The notes under the pieces: model-generated
Seen by the model: only the letters and a program-made list of their open reading frames with translations
What the model was told of the DNA's origin: nothing
Database searches by the model: none
Position numbers and translations under genes: made by a program
Assembly (NCBI RefSeq): GCF_021044625.1
Contig: NZ_CP087999.1
Span: 3,989,001-4,053,000 of the forward strand
Direction: 5' to 3'
DNA: 64,000 nucleotides
Source: Geomonas sp. RF6
GTDB taxonomy: Bacteria > Desulfobacterota > Desulfuromonadia > Geobacterales > Geobacteraceae
In this document: positions 54,541-61,363 of the stretch, piece by piece
Layout of the letters: each line of letters opens with the position of its first letter
Numbering within the stretch: position 1 is the stretch's first letter

Positions 54541-55731
54541 ATGCAATGGAATCGTTCGCCCGGTGCGAACGCAGGTGCAGTAATCGTGTCCCTTCTTAGA
54601 ATCATCATCTGCTTCCTCCTGATTTCCCTTTCCACCGAAGCTCTGGCAGCCGGGGAGCCCGCCGCGATAGATCGCCTTATCGAGGAGGCGATCGGCAAGG
54701 GGCTCATCGCCGGCGGCGTCGTCCTCGTCGGCAACCGCGGCGGCACTCTCTTCCAGCGCGCCTACGGCCGCGTTTCCGCACTCCCTGATGCCCGTCCGAT
54801 GACCGTCGATACCGTCTTCGACGTCGCCTCCCTCACAAAGGTCATCGCCACTACTCCGTCGGTCCTGAAGCTTGCCGCGGACGGGCGCGTCTCACTCACC
54901 GATCCGGTGCAGAAGTGGTTCCCCGAGTTCGCGGGACACGGCAAGGATCAGGTGCTGGTGTACCATCTCCTCACTCACACCTCCGGGCTGGACGACTTCT
55001 CACTTGCCTCAGTCAACCCTCTCGGGAGCGCAATCGAGGGGTCCGCGCTGCAGAAGTTGAAGGGGGAGGTGGGGAGCCGCTTCAGGTACGCCGACATCAA
55101 CTTCATCCTCCTGGCGGAAGTGGTGAAGAGAGCGACCGGTGCCGGCCTCGACCTTTTCAGCTACGCCTCCTTTTATCACCCGCTCGCCATGAACGACACC
55201 GGGTTCAACCCCGCGAAGAAAGAGCGCTGCGCCTCCACGGTCGTCGACGACCGCATCTATACGGGGGAGCCGCAGGATCTCCTGTGCCGACAGCTGGGAG
55301 GGGTAGCCGGGCACGCAGGGCTCTTTTCCACGGCGCAGGACCTCGCGCGCTTTTGCCGAATGATGCTCTCCGGTGGTGAGCTGGATGGCCGCCGGGTCCT
55401 GGACCAGCGGGCGGTGCAGCAGATGACCGCTCCGTACTTTTCCCGCCACGGCCAGGTCGTGCGCGGCCTCGGGTGGGATATCGCCTCCCCGTACTCGTCG
55501 CCGCGGGGCAACCGCTTCTCCGACGGCTCCTTCGGGCACACCGGCTACTCCGGATCGTCCATCTGGATCGACCCGGAATCGGACGCCTTCGTCATTCTCC
55601 TCACGGCGCGGCTCGACTACCACAGAACGAAGGAATTCAGCAAGCTGCGCAGCGATCTCTCGACCATCGCCTGCACCCTTTTCGGGGTGCCGCCGGTGCT
55701 GCAGGAGATGGCTGATTTCAATGATCCTTGA
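54541..55731 (+). CDS. exported serine hydrolase (class C beta-lactamase fold)
   Basis: 396 residues from the ATG at 54541; a GTG at 54586 is an equal candidate that would begin right at the signal peptide (LLRIIICFLLISLSTEALA). The S-x-x-K motif is SLTK in FDVASLTKVIATTPSVL, the second motif is Tyr-Ala-Asp in RYADINFILLAEVV, and the third is GHTGYSGSSIWIDPE. The fold is shared by DD-peptidases, class C beta-lactamases and esterases; the domain pattern (HLLTHTSGLDD, GGVAGHAGLFSTAQDLARF) is that of the broad esterase/peptidase group rather than AmpC. Substrate unknown. Confidence 0.85.
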   Translation: MQWNRSPGANAGAVIVSLLRIIICFLLISLSTEALAAGEPAAIDRLIEEAIGKGLIAGGVVLVGNRGGTLFQRAYGRVSALPDARPMTVDTVFDVASLTKVIATTPSVLKLAADGRVSLTDPVQKWFPEFAGHGKDQVLVYHLLTHTSGLDDFSLASVNPLGSAIEGSALQKLKGEVGSRFRYADINFILLAEVVKRATGAGLDLFSYASFYHPLAMNDTGFNPAKKERCASTVVDDRIYTGEPQDLLCRQLGGVAGHAGLFSTAQDLARFCRMMLSGGELDGRRVLDQRAVQQMTAPYFSRHGQVVRGLGWDIASPYSSPRGNRFSDGSFGHTGYSGSSIWIDPESDAFVILLTARLDYHRTKEFSKLRSDLSTIACTLFGVPPVLQEMADFNDP

Positions 55732-55743
55732 CTAATAAGGGGG

Positions 55744-55788
55744 GGCAAAAGCCTTGACACCCCGATGTTCTTTATGCTAGCTTTTGCC
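55744..55788. promoter_or_regulatory. promoter candidate flanked by a 9-bp inverted repeat
   Basis: GGCAAAAGC (55744-55752) and GCTTTTGCC (55780-55788) are exact inverted repeats. Between them lies a perfect TTGACA (55754-55759) and TATGCT (55773-55778), only 13 bases apart. The repeats could be an operator for the response regulator gene that starts 65 bases on. Confidence 0.45.
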
Positions 55789-55852
55789 GCGTCGTTTCGC
55801 GCTCCGCAGGCCTGTCGCGCTGCCATACGCTCCCACACAAGAGGAGGAATCG

Positions 55853-57049
55853 ATGGGGAATAGACTGCTCCTCGCCGATGATAGCATCACCATCCAGAAG
55901 GTCGTAGGGATCATCTTCGCCAACGAGGAGTTGTTTGAGCTCACGGTGGTAGACAACGGGACCGCTGCGCTGGAGAAGGCGCGTGAGATCCATCCCGACG
56001 TCATGCTGGTGGACGCCCTCATGCCCGGGAAGTCCGGCTACGAGGTGTGCGCGGAGGTGCGACGCGATCCGGCTCTTGCCGCCACACCGCTCCTTTTGCT
56101 GATCGGTGCCTTCGACCCCGTCGACGAGGAGAAGACGCGCGAATGTGGCGCCGACGCTTCCATAACGAAGCCTTTCGAGTCGCAGCAGCTGATCGATCGG
56201 GTGAAGGAATTGCTGGAGGTCGGACGGCAGCGGAAAGAGGCTCCCCCCGCGAAGCCGGCTCCTGCCGCTGCGGCGCCTGCGCCTGCAGCTCCCGCACCTG
56301 CTGGGAATGAAGATATCTGGGGAGAGCTGGCGGCAGAGACTGCCATCATCCCCAAGGCGCCTGCAGCCCCGCAAGCACCCGCCGCTGCGCCTCAGCCGCC
56401 GAAGGCCGCTCCTGCGCCTGCCGCGCCGGTTGTTGAAGAGATCGAGGAAGCGACCCTGGAGGACGATCTCTGGGGAGCATTCGAGCTCGTTGATGAAGTC
56501 GAGGAAGAGCCTGCACCGGCCCCTCCGGCAGCGGCCGCAGCACCCGCAGCGCAGCCGGTTGCGCCTGCCGCGGAACCCTCCGTTTCCCTGGAGGCGGCAA
56601 TCCAGCCGGAGGCCGAGTACGAGGTGGAAGAGTTCTTCACCTTCGAAGAGGACGCCGAGGGTATAGAGGAGACTCAGCCCCTGGAGGAGGAGGGGGGCAT
56701 CGAGGAGGTTCCTGCCGAGTCATTCTCCTTCCAGGAGGAGTCGTACGAGGAGCCGGCGCCGTTCGAGGTCGTGGAAGAGGCGGTTCCCGCGAAGCCGGCA
56801 GTCGAGGAGACCTTCGCGCAGATCGCTCCGGAACCTGTAGTGGCAGCGGCCGAGAGAGAAGCCGCACCCCCTGCCCAGGCGCCCCAAGCACCTGCGGCGA
56901 CGGGAATCACCGAAGAGCAGCTCGTGGCCGCACTTTCGAAGCTTTCCCGCGACGTCATCGAGCGCATCGTGTGGGAGGTCGTGCCCGATCTTGCGGAAGC
57001 GCTCATCAAGGAAGAAATCAGGAAGATAAAGGCGGGAAGCAAGGAGTAG
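55853..57049 (+). CDS. response regulator with long Ala/Pro/Glu linker and helical C-terminal domain
   Basis: 398 residues from the ATG at 55853, preceded by GAGGAGG. The receiver (about 1-120) has LLLADDSITIQKVVGIIF, phospho-acceptor Asp in VMLVDALMPGKSGYE and Lys in SITKPFE. Residues 125-350 are a low-complexity tract of Ala, Pro and Glu, with repeated acidic modules such as EEATLEDDLWGAFELVDEVEEE. The last 45 residues are helical (EEQLVAALSKLSRDVIERIVWEVVPDLAEALIKEEIRKI) and repeat at least once in weaker form. That C-terminal block is seen in several Geobacter and Myxococcus receivers; I infer a protein-contact role. Confidence 0.8.
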   Translation: MGNRLLLADDSITIQKVVGIIFANEELFELTVVDNGTAALEKAREIHPDVMLVDALMPGKSGYEVCAEVRRDPALAATPLLLLIGAFDPVDEEKTRECGADASITKPFESQQLIDRVKELLEVGRQRKEAPPAKPAPAAAAPAPAAPAPAGNEDIWGELAAETAIIPKAPAAPQAPAAAPQPPKAAPAPAAPVVEEIEEATLEDDLWGAFELVDEVEEEPAPAPPAAAAAPAAQPVAPAAEPSVSLEAAIQPEAEYEVEEFFTFEEDAEGIEETQPLEEEGGIEEVPAESFSFQEESYEEPAPFEVVEEAVPAKPAVEETFAQIAPEPVVAAAEREAAPPAQAPQAPAATGITEEQLVAALSKLSRDVIERIVWEVVPDLAEALIKEEIRKIKAGSKE

Positions 57050-57083
57050 GAGCGAGCCGCGGTTGCCACCACAGGTAGTTGAG

Positions 57084-57108
57084 AAGGGGATTTCACATCC
57101 CCTTTTTT
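57084..57108 (+). terminator. intrinsic terminator after the response regulator gene
   Basis: AAGGGGAT and ATCCCCTT form a perfect 8-bp stem with a 5-base loop, followed by six T. Confidence 0.85.
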
Positions 57109-57275
57109 AATGTGTTTCGCTACCGCTTTCTGCTACACTCCGCGGAGAAGGGGAGGAGCCTCGCGAGGTCCCGATCCCCTTTCCATACGCCGAAATGATC
57201 AAAGCTACGCTGGAACTGAAGATGTTCCCGCAACCGATACGACCGCAACTGGAAAACGACATAAGGAAAGTGTAG

Positions 57276-59945
57276 ATGGCACAGAAAGAGCTGGAAAAGG
57301 TTTACGAGCCGAAAAGCGTCGAGCAGAAATGGTACAAGGAGTGGGAGGAGAAAGGGTACTTTCACGCCACCCTCCCCTCTGACAAGCCCTCCTACAGTAT
57401 CGTCATCCCCCCGCCGAACATCACCGGCGTCCTCCACATGGGACACGCACTGAACAACACCCTGCAGGATGTACTGTGCCGCTGGAAGCGGATGAGCGGC
57501 TACAACGTCCTGTGGATGCCGGGGACCGACCATGCCGGGATCGCCACCCAGAACGTGGTGGAGCGCCAGCTCGCCGCGGAAGGGAAGGACCGCTTCGAGC
57601 TCGGCCGCGACGGCTTCATCGAGCGGGTCTGGAAGTGGAAGGGTGAGTCGGGGGGGCAGATCATCGACCAGCTCAAGAGGCTTGGTGCCTCCTGCGACTG
57701 GGAGCGCGAGCGCTTCACCATGGACGCCGGCCTCTCCACCGCGGTGCGCGAGGTCTTCGTCCGCCTGTACCAGGAAGGGCTCATCTACCGGGACAACCGC
57801 CTTATAAACTGGTGCCCCCGCTGCCATACCGCCCTTTCGGACATCGAGGTAGAACACGAGGAGAAGGCGGGTAACCTGTGGCATCTGCGCTACCCGGTCA
57901 TCGGCAGCGACGAGTTCCTGGTGGTCGCTACCACCCGCCCGGAGACGATGCTGGGCGACACCGCCGTTGCCGTGCACCCCGAAGACGAGCGCTACCGCCA
58001 CCTGGTCGGCAAGAAGGTCCTCCTGCCGCTGGTGAACCGGGAGATTCCGATCGTTGCGGACGAGTACGTCGACCTCGAATTCGGCACCGGCGTGGTGAAA
58101 ATCACCCCGGCCCACGACTTCAACGACTTCGAGGTCGGTGCGCGCCACGGGCTGGACAAGATCAACGTCTTTGACGAGTCGGGGATCGTAAACGCCGCAG
58201 GCCACCAGTACGAGGGGATGGACCGCTTCGCCGCCCGCAAGCAGATCATCGAGGACCTGGAGAAGGCGGGGCTTCTGGAGCGTATCCAGGACCACGCACT
58301 CTCCGTCGGCGGTTGCTATCGCTGCAAGACGGTCGTGGAGCCGTACCTCTCCCTGCAGTGGTACGTAAAGGTAGGCCCCCTCGCCGAGCGCGCCCTCGCG
58401 GCGGTGAAGGACGGAAAGACCCGCATCGTCCCGGCGCAGTGGGAAGCGACCTACTACGACTGGATGGAGAACATCAGGGACTGGTGCATTTCCCGCCAGA
58501 TCTGGTGGGGACACCGCATTCCCGCCTGGTACTGCGACCACTGCGGCGCGGTGACCGTCGCCAAGGAAGATCCTACCCGCTGCGAGAAGTGCGGCAGCGA
58601 CGAGATCCGGCAGGAAACGGACGTTCTGGACACCTGGTTCTCCTCGGCGCTGTGGCCTTTCTCCACCCTCGGCTGGCCGGAGAAGACCCCGGAGCTCGCG
58701 GCGTTTTACCCGACGTCGTGCCTCATCACCGGCTTCGACATCCTCTTTTTCTGGGTCGCCCGCATGATGATGATGGGGCTGCACTTCATGGACGAGGTCC
58801 CCTTCACCGACGTCTACATCCACGCACTGGTGCGCGACGCCCAGGGGCAGAAGATGAGCAAGTCCCGCGGCAACGTCATCGACCCCTTAACCGTCATCGA
58901 CGCCTACGGCACCGACGCATTCCGCTTCACCCTGTGCGCCTTCGCGGCGCAGGGGAGGGACGTGAAGCTCGCCGAGGAGCGGATCGGGGGGTACCGCAAC
59001 TTCGCCAACAAGATCTGGAACGCCTCCCGCTTCGCCCTCATGAACCTGGAAGGGTTCGACGCCGCGAGTGTGAAGGAAGATGAACTCGTCTACTCGAATG
59101 CGGACCGCTGGATCCTGTACCGCCTGAACGAAACGGCGCGCTCCGTGGAGGAGGCCCTTACCTCCTACCGCTTCAACGAGGCGGCGAGCGACCTGTACCG
59201 CTTCACCTGGAGCGAGTTCTGCGACTGGTACATCGAGCTCATAAAGGACGACCTGTACAACGGCACCCCGCAGCGGCAGCAGACGGCGAAGTACGTCCTG
59301 TGGCTCACCCTGGAGCACCTCCTGAGGCTATTGCACCCCTTCATGCCGTTCATTACCGAGGAGATCTGGCAGGCGATCGGCGGCCCCGCGGCACGCGGCG
59401 AGGAGACGGTCATGCTCTCCCGGTACCCGCGCCCTGTGCCTGAGTGGGAAGGGCTCGCTGCAGCCGCCACCGAGATGGAACTGGTCATGGACGTCATCAA
59501 GGGGATCAGGAACATCAGGGGTGAGATGGAGGTGCCGCCGAGCAAGCAGATCGCCGTCATCCTCGACTGCAAGTCCGGTGAGAGCCTGGAGCTCCTCGAG
59601 AAGAACAGGGCGTACGTGACAAGCCTCGCCCGCCTCTCCGAGCTCACCATCGGGACAGGGGTGGAGCGCCCCGAGGAGGCCTCCTTGCAGGTGGCCGGCG
59701 ACGTGGAGATCGTGGTGCCGCTGCGCGGCCTGGTAAACGTAGAGGAAGAGGAGAAGCGCCTCAACAAGGAGATCGCCAAGATCGAGAAGGACATCGAGTT
59801 CCTCTCCAAGAAGCTTGAGAACCCGAGCTTCGTGGAGCGTGCACCCGCCGAGGTGGTGGAGAAGGAGCGCGAGAAGATTGCGGAGTTTGCCAACAAAAAG
59901 CAGCTTCTCGAGGAAAACCTGGAAAAGATCAGGCGGCTCAAGTAG
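57276..59945 (+). CDS. valS: valyl-tRNA synthetase
   Basis: 889 residues, normal for bacteria. It charges tRNA-Val and edits mischarged Thr. The class I signature HMGH is at 54-57 (PNITGVLHMGHALNNT) and KMSKS at 526-530 (GQKMSKSRGNVIDPL). The editing domain carries TTRPETMLGDTAVAVHPEDERY; a Cys4 zinc knuckle is suggested by CDHCGAVTV and CEKCGSDEI. The C-terminal coiled coil for tRNA binding (EEEKRLNKEIAKIEKDIEFLSKKL) is complete. Confidence 0.97.
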   Translation: MAQKELEKVYEPKSVEQKWYKEWEEKGYFHATLPSDKPSYSIVIPPPNITGVLHMGHALNNTLQDVLCRWKRMSGYNVLWMPGTDHAGIATQNVVERQLAAEGKDRFELGRDGFIERVWKWKGESGGQIIDQLKRLGASCDWERERFTMDAGLSTAVREVFVRLYQEGLIYRDNRLINWCPRCHTALSDIEVEHEEKAGNLWHLRYPVIGSDEFLVVATTRPETMLGDTAVAVHPEDERYRHLVGKKVLLPLVNREIPIVADEYVDLEFGTGVVKITPAHDFNDFEVGARHGLDKINVFDESGIVNAAGHQYEGMDRFAARKQIIEDLEKAGLLERIQDHALSVGGCYRCKTVVEPYLSLQWYVKVGPLAERALAAVKDGKTRIVPAQWEATYYDWMENIRDWCISRQIWWGHRIPAWYCDHCGAVTVAKEDPTRCEKCGSDEIRQETDVLDTWFSSALWPFSTLGWPEKTPELAAFYPTSCLITGFDILFFWVARMMMMGLHFMDEVPFTDVYIHALVRDAQGQKMSKSRGNVIDPLTVIDAYGTDAFRFTLCAFAAQGRDVKLAEERIGGYRNFANKIWNASRFALMNLEGFDAASVKEDELVYSNADRWILYRLNETARSVEEALTSYRFNEAASDLYRFTWSEFCDWYIELIKDDLYNGTPQRQQTAKYVLWLTLEHLLRLLHPFMPFITEEIWQAIGGPAARGEETVMLSRYPRPVPEWEGLAAAATEMELVMDVIKGIRNIRGEMEVPPSKQIAVILDCKSGESLELLEKNRAYVTSLARLSELTIGTGVERPEEASLQVAGDVEIVVPLRGLVNVEEEEKRLNKEIAKIEKDIEFLSKKLENPSFVERAPAEVVEKEREKIAEFANKKQLLEENLEKIRRLK

Positions 59946-60248
59946 CAATAGAGGCTTCTCGGGGAACTGCAGGGTGAAGCTGGCTTCGAGGTCCCCCCTC
60001 CCTTGACGGGAGGGGGACAGGGGGTGGGTGAAGCTGCCATCTCGTGCATTGCGGCATCTTCCCCCCCACCCTGTCCCTCCCCCGCGAGGGGGGAGGGGAC
60101 GTCCCTGGCGCCTCTCCCCGGTATTCTCACAACATCCAGTAGCAGTGAGACCGGGAGCACCCGCACATATCTACCTGCAGTTATCCGAAAAGGTGGATCC
60201 CGTATTACCTACCACAGCGAAGGCGCATCCGCGCCCAAGGGAGGGGCG
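59946..60248. repeat. BIME-like palindromic repeat, copy C, in the valS-pilD gap
   Basis: The repeat proper spans 59991-60103. Its left arm CCCTCCCTTGACGGGAGGG and right arm CCCTCCCCCGCGAGGGGGG are nearly the same as in copy B at 52590-52697, with GACAGGGGGTGGGTGAAGCT also shared. The rest of the gap (60104-60248) shows no further gene. Confidence 0.75.
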
Positions 60249-61037
60249 TTGACCGCAGCACACCTTCTGTTTTCCACTTTCTCCTTCATTTTCGGCGCCG
60301 TCGTCGGTTCCTTTCTCAACGTCTGCATCTATCGCCTGCCGAGGCACGAATCGGTCGTATTTCCCCCCTCGCACTGCCCCAACTGCGACTACCGGATACG
60401 CTGGTACGACAACGTCCCCGTCCTGAGCTATCTCCTCCTCGGGGGGAAGTGCCGTTCCTGCAAGACCCCCATCTCCGTGCAGTACCCGGTCGTCGAGCTC
60501 ATAAACGGCTTCCTCACTCTATTCCTTTTCCTGCGCTTCGGCCCGAGCTTCGGTTTCGCCGTCCTCTTTATCTTCTGCAGCGCCCTCGTTACCATCACCT
60601 TCATCGACCTGGAGCACCAGATCATACCGGACGTGATCACGCTCCCCGGTATCGTCATCGGCTTTATCATCTCCTTCTTCATCCCGCAGCTCGGCTGGCT
60701 CAACTCCCTCCTCGGAATCCTCGCCGGAGGGGGAAGCCTCCTTATCGTCGCCTACGGCTACGAGCTCCTCACGAAGAAAGAGGGGATGGGGGGAGGGGAT
60801 ATCAAGCTCCTGGCCATGATGGGCGCCTTCCTCGGGTGGAAGTCGATCCTCTTCATCATCTTCGCCGCCTCCCTCATCGGCTCGGTCGTGGGGATTGCCC
60901 TGATGGTGGCGCAGAAGAAGGACTCGAAGCTCGCCATCCCCTTCGGCCCCTTCCTCGCGGGTGCGGCGATCATCTATATCTTCTTCGGCAGGACCATCAT
61001 CCTCTGGTACCTTGGTACCGTATCGGGTATCAGGTAA
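60249..61037 (+). CDS. pilD: prepilin leader peptidase / N-methyltransferase
   Basis: 262 residues from a TTG at 60249, chosen because GGGAGGGG precedes it and the protein then begins at the usual first membrane helix; other in-frame starts upstream read through the repeat. It cleaves type IV prepilins and methylates the new N-terminus. The zinc-type Cys pairs are C43-x2-C46 and C68-x2-C71; the aspartyl protease residues are Asp120 in FIDLEHQIIPD and Asp184 in GMGGGDIKL. About seven to eight membrane helices. A PilY1-like gene follows 326 bases on. Confidence 0.93.
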   Translation: MTAAHLLFSTFSFIFGAVVGSFLNVCIYRLPRHESVVFPPSHCPNCDYRIRWYDNVPVLSYLLLGGKCRSCKTPISVQYPVVELINGFLTLFLFLRFGPSFGFAVLFIFCSALVTITFIDLEHQIIPDVITLPGIVIGFIISFFIPQLGWLNSLLGILAGGGSLLIVAYGYELLTKKEGMGGGDIKLLAMMGAFLGWKSILFIIFAASLIGSVVGIALMVAQKKDSKLAIPFGPFLAGAAIIYIFFGRTIILWYLGTVSGIR

Positions 61038-61363
61038 GGCCGGGTCACGGGGGCGCCCGGAATATCACTTAGAGATTTTCTTTGCCGCGCGACTCTGGTA
61101 TGATGCCGCGTCACTTTTCGCGTCTTTTCCTGCTGTTGGCTCCCCGCACTTCAACCGGTGAGGGGTGGTTCGCGCGGAAAGTCCCTGATTTTGTGACGCT
61201 TTGGTGCGCCCTGTCACCAGCGCGGGGTTCTGGATGTTCCCTTCGCCGGTGCACTTTGCTATCATGAGACGCTGTCGCGGCACGTGTTTTGCCTGTATGG
61301 CAGCCTGGCATGCGGGGGGGGGTGACGGTCATCCCGGCCCGGATCAATAAAGAGGTGTGTGAC
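61038..61363 (+). promoter_or_regulatory. long leader region before the PilY1-like gene
   Basis: 326 bases without a credible gene. An extended -10 (TG-G-TATGAT, 61096-61104) has no matching -35. If used, it would give an untranslated leader of about 250 bases. Small stems are possible (GTGAC/GTCAC around 61195-61219), but I see no GEMM, cobalamin or other riboswitch core that I can recognise. Confidence 0.35.

Noticed and set aside
57109-57275. T-box leader before valS
   Set aside because: No AGGGUGGnACCGCG box or terminator stem is visible.
61038-61363. GEMM-type cyclic dinucleotide riboswitch before the PilY1-like gene
   Set aside because: Geobacter uses such switches on extracellular genes, but the GCAAACC/GCAAAGCC core is absent.
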